55,639 bases of DNA from Pseudomonadota bacterium. GTDB lineage: Bacteria > Pseudomonadota > Gammaproteobacteria > Steroidobacterales > Steroidobacteraceae. The notes beneath the pieces were generated by a model. It was not told where the DNA came from. It made no database searches and saw only the letters and a list, made by a program, of their open reading frames with translations. Below are positions 39,024 to 46,932 of this stretch, in pieces; within the stretch, counting starts at the first letter, position 1; the number at the start of each line of letters is the position of its first letter. A program made the position numbers and the translations under genes. The stretch covers positions 1-55,639 of the forward strand of contig JANYAE010000018.1 of assembly GCA_025355105.1 (NCBI GenBank), given 5' to 3'.

Positions 39024-39041
39024 TAACTGCTATAGCAGTTA
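39024..39041. repeat. 18-base perfect palindrome in the proposed oriC
   Basis: TAACTGCTATAGCAGTTA reads the same on both strands with no loop, as expected for a dimeric protein site rather than an RNA terminator. It lies in the AT-rich block. I do not recognise the binding protein. Confidence 0.7.
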
Positions 39042-39055
39042 AGGAGGCACTTCTT

Positions 39056-39064
39056 GGTGGATAA
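39056..39064 (-). other. DnaA box, one mismatch
   Basis: GGTGGATAA against TGTGGATAA, at the edge of the AT-rich block. Confidence 0.45.
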
Positions 39065-39154
39065 CCGTAAAAACTCAAGGCCACGCACGTGCTTGCGGTC
39101 ACTCAAAGCCTCTGCATGGATCGCCCGGAGGCCGCGTACACGCTGTGGGGCTCG

Positions 39155-39163
39155 TGTGGATAT
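39155..39163 (-). other. DnaA box, one mismatch
   Basis: TGTGGATAT against TGTGGATAA. Confidence 0.45.
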
Positions 39164-39200
39164 CTTGCCATGGTTTGCCGGCCGCGCGCCGCTCCACACG

Positions 39201-39209
39201 TTGTCCACA
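39201..39209 (+). other. DnaA box, one mismatch
   Basis: TTGTCCACA against TTATCCACA, directly next to the dnaA stop codon. TTGTCCACA is among the looser boxes DnaA accepts in vitro. Confidence 0.45.
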
Positions 39210-40559
39210 TCATCCCGTCAGGGTTCTCAACAGGTTTGAAAAATCCTCCGACAGCCGGCGCTCGGACTCGCGCAGCTCCTTGACCCGCTTGCAGGCGTGC
39301 ATGACGGTGGTGTGGTCTCGACCGCCGAACGCGTCGCCGATCTCCGGCAGCGAATGGCTGGTCAGCTCCTTGGCCAGCGCCATCGCCATCTGCCGCGGCC
39401 GCGCGATCGAGCGACTGCGCCGCTTCGAGAGCAGGTCCGCGACGCGGATCTTGTAATACTCGGCGACGGTCTTCTGGATGTTCTCCACGGTGACCAGCTT
39501 CTCCTGCAGCGCGAGCAGGTCTCGAAGCGCATCCTTCGCGAATTCCAGCGTGATCGCCTTGCCCGTGAACTGCGCGTTGGCCGCCACGCGCCGCAATGCA
39601 CCCTCGAGCTCGCGGACATTGGAGCGGATCCGCTTGGCGATGAAGAACGCGACTTCCTCGGGCAGATCCACTTGCGCGCCGTGCGCCTTGCTCATCAGGA
39701 TCGCGACGCAGGTCTCGAGCTCCGGCGGCTCGATCGATACCGTCAGGCCCCAGCCGAAGCGCGACTTCAGTCGCTCCTCGAGCCCAGTGACCTCCTTGGG
39801 GTAGCGATCGCAGGTGAGAATCACCTGCTGCTGGCCTTCCAGCAGCGCATTGAACGTGTGGAAGAACTCCTCCTGCGAACGCTCCTTGCCGGCGAAGAAC
39901 TGGATGTCGTCGATGAGCAGCGCGTCGAGCGTGCGGTAGGCCTGCTTGAAGTCCGCAATCGTGTTGTGCTGGAGCGCGCGCACCATGTCGCCGACGAAGC
40001 GCTCCGAGTGCACGTAGGCGACGCGGGCCTCAGGGCGGCGCGCCTTCATTGCGTTCGCGACGGCGTGCATCAGGTGGGTCTTGCCGAGGCCGACGCCGCC
40101 GTAGATGAACAGCGGGTTGTAGGCACGGCCGGGGTTGTCGGCCACCTGGCGCGCGGCCGCCTTGGCGAGCTGGTTGCTCTTGCCTTCGACGAAAGTATCG
40201 AAGGTGAAGTCGGGGTTGACGCGCCCGCCGCTGACCAGCGGTGCGGCGCGCTGCAGCCGTGCGCCGGGCGACGGCAGCGGCGTGGCCGGCACCTCGGCTA
40301 CGATCACGGGCCGGGTGCCGACCTCGACCACCACCTGCGGCGCGCCGCCGTTGGCGTCCGCCCGGACCATCTCGCCGATGCGTTCGTAGAGGTTCTGGCG
40401 GATCCACTCGACGACGAAACGGTTCGGTGCGAGCAGCTTCAGCATCCCGTCTGTCTCGACCGCCTGCAACGGCCGGACCCAGACGTTGAACAGCTGCTCC
40501 GGAACCTCGGCTTCAAGCTGGCGCAGGCAGCGGTTCCACAGTGTCGCCTGGCTTTGCAT
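39210..40559 (-). CDS. dnaA: Chromosomal replication initiator DnaA
   Basis: 449 residues: domain I ([25 protein letters not shown]), a Pro/Ala linker, the AAA+ domain III with [12 protein letters not shown] (residues 153-164) and LLIDDIQF, and domain IV with the DnaA-box helix-turn-helix and signature around [12 protein letters not shown]. It opens oriC. On the minus strand, divergent from rpmH. Confidence 0.98.
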   Translation of the reverse strand: MQSQATLWNRCLRQLEAEVPEQLFNVWVRPLQAVETDGMLKLLAPNRFVVEWIRQNLYERIGEMVRADANGGAPQVVVEVGTRPVIVAEVPATPLPSPGARLQRAAPLVSGGRVNPDFTFDTFVEGKSNQLAKAAARQVADNPGRAYNPLFIYGGVGLGKTHLMHAVANAMKARRPEARVAYVHSERFVGDMVRALQHNTIADFKQAYRTLDALLIDDIQFFAGKERSQEEFFHTFNALLEGQQQVILTCDRYPKEVTGLEERLKSRFGWGLTVSIEPPELETCVAILMSKAHGAQVDLPEEVAFFIAKRIRSNVRELEGALRRVAANAQFTGKAITLEFAKDALRDLLALQEKLVTVENIQKTVAEYYKIRVADLLSKRRSRSIARPRQMAMALAKELTSHSLPEIGDAFGGRDHTTVMHACKRVKELRESERRLSEDFSNLLRTLTG

Positions 40560-40651
40560 CCGCTACCTGTGAGGCCGAGGTCAGAAAAATGGGGGAGGGA
40601 GTCTATACCGCAGGTCAGCAGGGACCAACGCCTCCTGTGGCCGTGACGCCG

Positions 40652-40680
40652 TTGACAACGTTTCAGCGCCGACGTACAGT
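40652..40680 (+). promoter_or_regulatory. Promoter of rpmH
   Basis: TTGACA and TACAGT separated by exactly 17 bases, ending 48 bases before the rpmH ATG. The -35 is a perfect match, which suits a strongly expressed ribosomal gene. Confidence 0.65.
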
Positions 40681-40728
40681 GCGCGGCTCTCGCCGCTATG
40701 GCAATTGCTTGTTTTTCGGACGATTTTC

Positions 40729-40863
40729 ATGAAGCGCACTTACCAGCCGAGCAAGGTCAAACGCGCCCGAACGCACGGCTTCCGTGCGCGCATGGCGACC
40801 AAGAAGGGACGTCAGGTCCTGGCGCGTCGCCGCGCGAAGGGCCGCAAGCGCCTGATTCCCTGA
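40729..40863 (+). CDS. rpmH: 50S ribosomal protein L34
   Basis: A 44-residue, very basic protein: [19 protein letters not shown] and closing KGRKRLIP, the invariant L34 sequence. Divergent from dnaA and upstream of rnpA, the standard order at gammaproteobacterial origins. Confidence 0.98.
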   Translation: MKRTYQPSKVKRARTHGFRARMATKKGRQVLARRRAKGRKRLIP

Positions 40864-40909
40864 GCGCCGACGCTGACCGCCGGCGTGCGGCGCATCATCC
40901 CGCGTCGCC

Positions 40910-41293
40910 GTGACCAGACCCTATAGCTTTCGACCATCGCACCGGCTGCGCAGCGCGGCCGACTTCGAGCGTGTCTACCGCAGCGGCCGGCGCGCCGGCG
41001 ACGGGCTGTTCGCCGTCAACGCACTCGCCAATGACAGCGGTTTTGCGCGGCTCGGGATGTCGGTGAGCACCCGGACCGTCGGGAATGCCGTGCGCCGCAA
41101 TCGCGTCCGGCGGATCATCCGCGAGCTGTTTCGCCTGCGGCACGCGACGCTGCCGCCGCTCGACTTCGTCGTCACCAGCCGTCCCGGCGCGCGCGCGGCG
41201 GACCGACCGGCGATCGAGTTGAGTCTGGAGCGGCTGCTCGCCGAAGCCGCGCGCAAGCTGGCGGTGGCGCCTGCGCTGCCGCCGCGCCACTGA
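40910..41293 (+). CDS. rnpA: Ribonuclease P protein component
   Basis: 127 residues with the RNR motif GNAVRRNRVRRIIRELFR and the F-RL-S start (RPSHRLRSAADFERVYRSG). It binds the RNase P RNA for tRNA 5'-end maturation. GTG start, 46 bases after rpmH. The Ala-rich tail is slightly longer than usual. Confidence 0.95.
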   Translation: MTRPYSFRPSHRLRSAADFERVYRSGRRAGDGLFAVNALANDSGFARLGMSVSTRTVGNAVRRNRVRRIIRELFRLRHATLPPLDFVVTSRPGARAADRPAIELSLERLLAEAARKLAVAPALPPRH

Positions 41294-41311
41294 ACGGGAG
41301 ACGAGCAAGCG

Positions 41312-41620
41312 ATGCCGGACCTGACCCCGCCGACCCTCGAACGACGCCGCTCGCCGCTCGCGCTTCTCGCTCGTGCGTTGATCCAGGTCTATCGCTTAAC
41401 CCTGAGCCCGCTGCTCGGGCCGCGCTGCCGCTTCTACCCGAGCTGCTCTGCCTACGCGCTCGAGGCCATCGACCGCCACGGCGCGCTGCGCGGCGCGTGG
41501 CTGTCATTCACCCGCATCGGTCGCTGCCATCCATGGCACCCCGGCGGCTACGATCCTGTCCCCGCGCGCGCTGCTGACCGCTGCCGGGACCCCGACTGCA
41601 AGAGCCCGCTCCATGGATAA
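41312..41620 (+). CDS. yidD: Membrane protein insertion efficiency factor YidD
   Basis: 102 residues: an amphipathic start then [27 protein letters not shown] and [14 protein letters not shown], the conserved YidD block with its three Cys. It helps membrane insertion by YidC. The C-terminus overlaps the start of yidC by eight bases. Confidence 0.95.
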   Translation: MPDLTPPTLERRRSPLALLARALIQVYRLTLSPLLGPRCRFYPSCSAYALEAIDRHGALRGAWLSFTRIGRCHPWHPGGYDPVPARAADRCRDPDCKSPLHG

Positions 41621-43316
41621 CCAACGTCTGTTTCTCTGGACGGGTCTCGCGCTCGTCCTGTTCCTGAACTACCAGGCTTGGCAGCACGACTACGCGCCGC
41701 CGGTGGCGACGCCGTCGGCCGAGTCCGAGGTGCTGCCGAAGGGCGCATCGGCCGGCAGCGGCTCGTCGCTGTCCGACGCCCTGCCGTCGCTGGGTGCGCC
41801 GCCTGCCGGCGTTGCGCCGCCCGCGGTCGCCGGCGCCGATGCGGCCGTCGGCCAGGCCGCGCCGCCGGCCGCGGCGACGGTCCGCGTGCGCACCGACGTG
41901 CTTGACCTCGTGATCAGTACGCAGGGTGGCGAGATCCGCCAGGCGACGCTCGTGAAGTACCCGCGCGAGAAAGACGCGCCGAACGAGCTGATGACGCTGC
42001 TGACCGCCGAGGGCCCGGACTCGCCGTCCGTGTTCCAGTGGGGTCTGACCGCCGGCGGCACCGGCGCCGAGCCCAATCACAAGGCCGTGTTCAGCGCCGC
42101 GCAGCCGTCCTACACGCTGGCGGACGGCGCCAACGAGCTCGCGGTGCCGCTGACCTGGAGCGACGGGGCAGGGCTGAGCGTGACGCGCACGCTGCGCCTC
42201 AAGCGCGGCAGCTACGCGATCGAGCTGGACCAGCACGTTGCCAACGCGGGCTCGGCGCCCTGGCACGGCCGCGCCTACGCGCAGCTGCTACGCCACTGGC
42301 AGAAGGCCGAGCGTTCGATGTGGAACCCGGCCACGTCCTCGTTCAAAGGACCGGCGATCTACAACGGCAAGAAGTACCAGAAGCTGGACGTCGAGAAGCC
42401 GGATCCGGACCTGCTGCCGAAGGCGCCGATCCAGGGCGGCTGGGCGGCGTCGCTGCAGCACCACTTCGTCGCGGCAATCGTCCCCGATGCGACGGCGCCG
42501 GCCGACTACACGCTCGCGGTCAAGGAGAAGGACTACCAGCTGCGCGTCGCGGGCCCGGTGCGCGAGGCCATCGCCGGCGGCACGGCCGACTTCAAGGACA
42601 CGCTGTTCGTCGGTCCCAAGCTCCAGGACCAGCTGGCGGCGACCGCGCCGGAGCTCGATCGCACCGCCGACTACGGCTCCCTGACGATCCTGGCGCGGCC
42701 GCTGTTCTGGATGCTCGCGCAGGTGCACCGCATCGTCGGCAACTGGGGCTTCACGATCATCATCGTGACCTTCCTGATCAAGCTCTGCTTCTACCCGCTC
42801 GCCCAGACCAGCGGCCGCTCGATGGCGCGGATGCGCAGCCTCGCGCCGCGGATGAAGGCCATCCAGGACCGCTACAAGGACGACCGCGAGCAGCTCGGCA
42901 AGCAGATGATGGAGCTGTACAAGCGCGAGAAGGTCAACCCGCTGGCCGGTTGCCTGCCGATCGTGGTGCAGATCCCGGTGTTCATCGCCTTCTATTGGGT
43001 GCTGCTCGAGAGCGTCGAGATGCGCCAAGCGCCATTCCTGCTCTGGGTGCAGGACCTGTCGACCAGGGATCCGTGGTTCGTGCTGCCCGCGATCATGGGC
43101 GCGGCGATGTTCGGCCAGTACAAGCTGAACCCGGCACCGCCGGATCCGATGCAGGCGAAGGTCTTCATGTTCATGCCCTTGGTCATGACCGTGATGATGG
43201 CCTTCTTCCCCGCCGGCCTCGTGCTCTACTGGATCACGAACACCGGACTGTCGATCGCCCAGCAGTGGCGCATCAACAAGCTGGTCGAGGCCGAGGACAA
43301 GAAGACGCGCACCTGA
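41613..43316 (+). CDS. yidC: Membrane protein insertase YidC
   Basis: 567 residues, the gram-negative form: an N-terminal membrane anchor ([23 protein letters not shown]), a Pro/Ala linker, the large periplasmic beta-sandwich domain, and five C-terminal helices with [19 protein letters not shown] and the closing [18 protein letters not shown]. It inserts and folds inner-membrane proteins, alone or with SecYEG. Confidence 0.98.
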   Translation: MDNQRLFLWTGLALVLFLNYQAWQHDYAPPVATPSAESEVLPKGASAGSGSSLSDALPSLGAPPAGVAPPAVAGADAAVGQAAPPAAATVRVRTDVLDLVISTQGGEIRQATLVKYPREKDAPNELMTLLTAEGPDSPSVFQWGLTAGGTGAEPNHKAVFSAAQPSYTLADGANELAVPLTWSDGAGLSVTRTLRLKRGSYAIELDQHVANAGSAPWHGRAYAQLLRHWQKAERSMWNPATSSFKGPAIYNGKKYQKLDVEKPDPDLLPKAPIQGGWAASLQHHFVAAIVPDATAPADYTLAVKEKDYQLRVAGPVREAIAGGTADFKDTLFVGPKLQDQLAATAPELDRTADYGSLTILARPLFWMLAQVHRIVGNWGFTIIIVTFLIKLCFYPLAQTSGRSMARMRSLAPRMKAIQDRYKDDREQLGKQMMELYKREKVNPLAGCLPIVVQIPVFIAFYWVLLESVEMRQAPFLLWVQDLSTRDPWFVLPAIMGAAMFGQYKLNPAPPDPMQAKVFMFMPLVMTVMMAFFPAGLVLYWITNTGLSIAQQWRINKLVEAEDKKTRT

Positions 43317-43319
43317 CGA

Positions 43320-43335
43320 GGGCGCCGCGGCGCCC
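43320..43335. terminator. Perfect GC palindrome between yidC and the converging methyltransferase
   Basis: GGGCGCCGCGGCGCCC lies between the yidC stop and the TAA at 43336-43338 that would end the full-length methyltransferase frame. It may serve as a two-way terminator, though no U-run follows in either direction. Its place supports the downstream TAA as the ancestral gene end. Confidence 0.4.
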
Positions 43336-44100
43336 TTAGACGACGTGCAGCGCGTTGCGCGGCTTGCGAAAGGCGTGCATCGCGTAGCCGAGCGTGTCGC
43401 GGCCGTGCCGCCAGTAGGCCTAGTAACGCCGCTCGGCCCGCTCGCGCAGCGCCGCGGCGTCGCGGTCATTGTCGCTCTGCGCGGCGAGCCGCAGGGTCGC
43501 ACGGTAGGCGGCGCTCTCGTGCGTATCCCACTCCGACTCGCTGAGCACCGCGGTGAGCGCGAGCTCGAAGCCCGCCGCGACCACCGCGCCGGCGCTGACG
43601 CCGGGTGTCGGCAGGCCGTGGCCTCGCGCGCCGAGCCACTCGCGATAGACAGGCGCCGGCGCGCGCCGCAGGAACGGCTCGCCGTAGACGAACAGTCCGC
43701 CGACGCGCAGCCAGCCGAGGCAGCGCGCGGCGGCGTCCTCGAGCATGCGGGACGGGCGTGCGAAGCCGCCGACGCCGAGCACCGCGTCGACGCGGCGCGG
43801 CGGCGCGAGCTGCGGCGCCGTGCCGACCTGAAACGCGATGCGCTCGCCGAGGCCCTCGCGTTGCGCCGCGGCGCGCGCGGCTACCGCAGCGGCCTCGCAG
43901 CGGACGAGGCCGAGGCCGCGACAGGCGTTGAGCGCGACCGCGTCGAGCAACAGGCCCGCAGGCCCTGGGCCGAGATCGAGCACCGTGCCGTCCGGCGCCA
44001 CGCCCAGCAATCCGGCGATCGAGAGCGCGCGCCGCGCCGACAGCGGCGCAGGGTAGCGCCGCGCGTCGGCCGGCTCCGCGGTCGCGTCCACAGGGTGCAT
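43336..44100 (-). pseudogene. SAM-dependent methyltransferase with in-frame amber stop
   Basis: The frame from the ATG at 44100 runs 226 codons to a TAG at 43420-43422. It has the class I methyltransferase motif [12 protein letters not shown], a second acidic strand and a VGGLFVYGEPFLRR strand. After the TAG the same frame goes on for 27 codons (AYWRHGRDTLGYAMHAFRKP...) to a TAA next to the terminator-like palindrome. That tail looks like real protein sequence. One C-to-T change (CAG to TAG, Gln to stop) would explain it. The 226-residue product may still fold, since the Rossmann core is complete. A sequencing error is possible. Substrate unknown. Confidence 0.65.
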
Positions 44101-44171
44101 CGCGCCGAGTGTATCTTCGCTTGCCGGCCCCGGTCATCGGGCGCCGCGGCAGCAGGAGGCGAGGGGATTCC

Positions 44172-45503
44172 GTGACGCCGGCCGACACCATCGTCGCCAT
44201 CGCGACGCCGCCCGGACGGGGTGGCATCGGGGTCGTGCGCGTCTCTGGCCCCGGCGCTGCGGCGATCGGCGCCGCCATCGCCGGGCCGTTGCCGCCGCCC
44301 CGTCGGGCGGACGCGCGGCGCTTTCGCGATGCCGACGGCACGGCGCTCGACGCCGGCCTCGTGATCTGGTTCCCGGCACCCCACTCGTTCACCGGCGAGG
44401 ACGTATTCGAGTTGCACGGCCACGGCGGCCCGGTGGTACTCGATCTGCTGGTCGCGCGCTGCGTCGCGCTCGGCGCTCGCCCGGCGCGTGCCGGCGAGTT
44501 CTCCGAACGTGCCTTCCTTAACGACAAGATCGACCTCGCGCAGGCCGAGGCCGTGGCGGACCTGATCGACGCCGGCTCGGCGCTCGCGGCGCGCGCCGCG
44601 TTGCGCTCGCTCGAAGGTGAGTTCTCGGCGCGCGTGCACGCGCTCGAGGCGGCGCTGGTGGAGCTGCGGGTCTACGTCGAGGCTGCGATCGACTTCGGCG
44701 AGGAGGACATCGAGTTGCTGGCGCAGGGCGCCGTCGCCTCACGGCTCGCGGCGCTGGCGAGCGCGCTCGCGGCGCTCGCCGCGAGCGCCGAGCAGGGCCG
44801 GCTGCTGCGCGAAGGCTGCACGGTCGTGATCGCCGGCCGGCCGAACGCGGGCAAGTCGAGCCTGCTGAACGCGCTCGCCGGTCACGACGCGGCGATCGTC
44901 ACCGAGGTGGCGGGTACGACGCGCGACGTGCTGCGCGAGCACATCGACCTCGAGGGCCTGCCGCTCTTGCTGCTCGACACGGCCGGCTTGCGCGACAGTC
45001 CCGAGCGCGTCGAGGCCGAGGGCATCCGCCGCGCCCGTGCCGAGCTCGCGCGCGCGGACCATGTGTTGTACGTCGTCGACGTCGCCGACCGCGAGGCACT
45101 CGCGGCGCTGCCCGCCGAGCTCAGCTCGCTCGCGGCGGGAGTTCCCGTCACGGTCCTCTACAACAAGGCGGACCTTGCCGAGGCGCCGGGCGCGGCAGGC
45201 CGAGCGATCTCGGCGCTGACCGGCCGCGGGCTGGCGGAACTGCGCACGCACCTGAAGGCAGCGCTCGGCTACCGGCCGGGCGAGGCGGGCGTGCTGTCGG
45301 CGCGACGCCGGCATCTTGACGCGCTGGCGCGGACCGACGCGCGCCTGGCGACGGCCGCGAGACGCCTTGCCGAGGGCGCCGGCACGGAACTCGTCGCCGA
45401 GGAGCTTCGGCTCGCGCACGACGCACTTGGCGAGATCACTGGGCGGTTCACGAGCGAGGACCTGCTGGGAAGGATTTTCACCAGCTTCTGCATCGGCAAG
45501 TAG
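44172..45503 (+). CDS. mnmE: tRNA uridine-5-carboxymethylaminomethyl modification GTPase
   Basis: 443 residues: N-terminal folate-binding domain ([21 protein letters not shown] and the [23 protein letters not shown] block), the G domain inserted in the helical domain (G1 GRPNAGKSS at about 222-230, DTAG, NKAD), and the C-terminal FCIGK with the catalytic Cys. It modifies the wobble uridine of tRNAs with MnmG. GTG start with AGGAGG and GAGGGG upstream. The usual downstream mnmG, rsmG, parA and parB genes are not in this window. Confidence 0.96.
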   Translation: MTPADTIVAIATPPGRGGIGVVRVSGPGAAAIGAAIAGPLPPPRRADARRFRDADGTALDAGLVIWFPAPHSFTGEDVFELHGHGGPVVLDLLVARCVALGARPARAGEFSERAFLNDKIDLAQAEAVADLIDAGSALAARAALRSLEGEFSARVHALEAALVELRVYVEAAIDFGEEDIELLAQGAVASRLAALASALAALAASAEQGRLLREGCTVVIAGRPNAGKSSLLNALAGHDAAIVTEVAGTTRDVLREHIDLEGLPLLLLDTAGLRDSPERVEAEGIRRARAELARADHVLYVVDVADREALAALPAELSSLAAGVPVTVLYNKADLAEAPGAAGRAISALTGRGLAELRTHLKAALGYRPGEAGVLSARRRHLDALARTDARLATAARRLAEGAGTELVAEELRLAHDALGEITGRFTSEDLLGRIFTSFCIGK

Positions 45504-45534
45504 CCCCGCGGTCCGGCGGCGCGCCGCAGCGCTC

Positions 45535-45660
45535 CTAGAGATGCTCGCGCAGAAAGGCCTCGAGCTCGCGCAGCACCTAAATGCGCGCGTCGGTACGCGA
45601 CAGCCAGTGATCCTCGCCGGTCAGCGTGGTCAACGTCGCGGTCTTTCCCGCGGCCTTAGG
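45535..45660 (-). pseudogene. Remnant C-terminus of an S9 (prolyl oligopeptidase-like) peptidase
   Basis: On the minus strand the frame KAAGKTATLTTLTGEDHW then LSRTDARI reads like the end of the alpha/beta-hydrolase domain of an S9 peptidase, with the catalytic His in EDHWLS. A TAG at 45577-45579 interrupts it, and the frame continues VLRELEAFLREHL to a second TAG at 45535-45537. Upstream of about 45660 the similarity stops and the rest of the enzyme is absent. This is a decayed gene end. Confidence 0.55.
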
Positions 45661-45929
45661 AGATCGTGCGGACTTCGTCCAGTTTGACTCCGGCCAGAGC
45701 CGGGCATCCTTCGGCGACAATATCGGCCTGGTGCGTGCCGAAGTCGACATCGTCCGGCGCTGCCGCAAACCCCGGGCGGAGCCTGAGCAGCGCACGCCGG
45801 ACAGGACACTGGCCGCCGGCGACGCTGATCGTCGCGGTCGCTGTGGTCAGGCTCTGGCCCGAACCTGCGACCTGATCAGGATCCGCGTCACGACCGCCGC
45901 GGCCGCGGCCGGGGCCCGCGGACCTGAGG
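45656..45929 (-). pseudogene. Truncated open frame without a start, unknown
   Basis: On the minus strand an open frame of about 90 codons ends at a TAA (45656-45658). It has no ATG, GTG or TTG but reads like protein: SGQSLTTATATISVAGGQCP, then a stretch with PDDVDFGTHQADIVAEGCP, and an end LDEVRTIS. Codon use is GC-rich at third positions, though less so than the neighbours. It begins just past the end of the outer-membrane gene at 45930. Probably the C-terminus of a small exported protein that has lost its front. Confidence 0.3.
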
Positions 45930-46745
45930 CTAGTAGAGTCTCGTCAGCAGCACGGTCGCGCCCATGAACAGCGTCCACGGCGCGGTTGCCGACGTGGTGC
46001 CGCGCGCAACGCCGAGGTCCAGCGTCACGCGACGGTGTGCGCCGTAGGTCGCGGCCAGCAGCAGCTGACCACTCGCGCGCGTGCCCGTGCGGCGGGCCCC
46101 GGACAGCTCGCCGACGATGCCCCAGCGCGCGCTCAGCGCGTCCGCCAGCGCGGCCGCCCACGAGCTCTGCAGGCGGCCCTCGGTGGACGCGGCCGAGCCG
46201 AGCTGCAGCAGGCCGGCGTTGAGGTCCGCGTGCCAGACACTGCTGAGGTCGACGCTGAAGATTCCGGTCGCGCCGTAGTCGGTGCTGCCGCTGCCGCTGT
46301 GCCGCCCGGCCGCTGCGGTCGGCACGGTCACGCCGAGCTCGAGACCGAATGCGGATCGCTGCCCGGCGGCGAAGCGGCGCTTCACGATCACGCTCGTGTC
46401 ACCGCCGCCGCTGACGCGTCGGCCGTCGCCGTCGAGGCCGTTGACCCAGCTCTCGCCGCCGATCCGCACCCCCCAGTCCTCGGACAGCGCGAGCTTGAGG
46501 CTGTACGGGACGCTGTCCCGGCGGTTCGGCGGCCGCACATCGACGCGTTGCCATCCGGCCTCGAGCTCCAGCCATCCCGGCGCCGACAGCGCGGCCGGCG
46601 TCGATACGGTCGGGCGGTAGGGAGTGACGGCAGGTTCGTCGTCGGCAGCCGCTGCGGCACGCGCGTCGGCGCCGGCTGCCACGATCGCGAGCACCGCGAG
46701 GCAGCCGGCCGGCCGCAGCGCGGCGGCGCGGCGTGAGCCGCTCAA
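45930..46745 (-). CDS. MetA-pathway-like outer-membrane protein
   Basis: About 271 residues from the TTG at 46745. A signal peptide (AALRPAGCLAVLAIVAAGADARA) is followed by a beta-barrel pattern of alternating hydrophobic strands (GWLELEAGWQRVDV, SLKLALSEDWGVRIGGES, SAFGLELGVTVPT and so on), ending in the aromatic-terminated strand LLTRLY typical of outer-membrane proteins. The layout fits the Phenol_MetA_deg family (PF13557); that is by eye. The start is uncertain: the frame stays open to an ATG at 46949, but that stretch is not protein-like and overlaps the divergent iadA-like gene; a CTG at 46766 with GGAGG just upstream is another candidate. Confidence 0.6.
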   Translation of the reverse strand: MSGSRRAAALRPAGCLAVLAIVAAGADARAAAAADDEPAVTPYRPTVSTPAALSAPGWLELEAGWQRVDVRPPNRRDSVPYSLKLALSEDWGVRIGGESWVNGLDGDGRRVSGGGDTSVIVKRRFAAGQRSAFGLELGVTVPTAAAGRHSGSGSTDYGATGIFSVDLSSVWHADLNAGLLQLGSAASTEGRLQSSWAAALADALSARWGIVGELSGARRTGTRASGQLLLAATYGAHRRVTLDLGVARGTTSATAPWTLFMGATVLLTRLY

Positions 46746-46902
46746 AACTGGGTCTGTCCGCTTCAGCTGGCCTCCGTGTGCGCCGTTCCCGTGCCGCCGG
46801 ATGGTAGCCGGACTACCGGTCGCACCGCGATCCCGGCCACCGACACCGCGACGCCGAGGCGTGCAGCTTCTCTCGTATTGGGCCCAGGACCGTTGTCGGG
46901 CA

Positions 46903-46919
46903 TCATCGACGTCCGATGA
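46903..46919 (+). promoter_or_regulatory. Inverted repeat before the iadA-like gene
   Basis: TCATCG-ACGTC-CGATGA is a perfect 6-5-6 dyad ending 13 bases before the ATG of the first cyanophycin gene. It is a candidate operator; the regulator is unknown. Confidence 0.4.
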
Positions 46920-46932
46920 CCGCTGAGCGCCC

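Larger units (their letters stand above)
38947..39209. other. Putative replication origin (oriC) between dnaA and dnaN
   Basis: This 263-base gap has a strikingly AT-rich block (about 38985-39075) in a GC-rich genome, a candidate unwinding element, and three DnaA boxes each one base off consensus: GGTGGATAA (39056-39064), TGTGGATAT (39155-39163) and TTGTCCACA (39201-39209). It also has an 18-base palindrome (39024-39041). The flanking genes are those most often found at bacterial origins. Only one of the two candidate gaps (this one, rather than dnaA-rpmH) shows boxes. Confidence 0.65.
45504..45929. other. 426-base stretch without an intact gene
   Basis: Between mnmE and the outer-membrane gene lie only two broken minus-strand frames (the S9 peptidase end and the start-less frame above), with no promoter or terminator that I can recognise. 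Its third-position GC is less uniform than in neighbouring genes, as expected of decaying sequence. Confidence 0.55.

Noticed and set aside
40560..40728. oriC in the rpmH-dnaA gap
   Set aside because: I found no DnaA box with one mismatch or fewer in this 169-base gap; it holds only the rpmH promoter and a probable dnaA promoter (TATAGA on the minus strand).
43336..45579. Genome-wide amber recoding as an explanation of the two in-frame TAG codons
   Set aside because: gpsA, mnmE and other intact genes end in TAG at the expected place, so TAG is an ordinary stop here.
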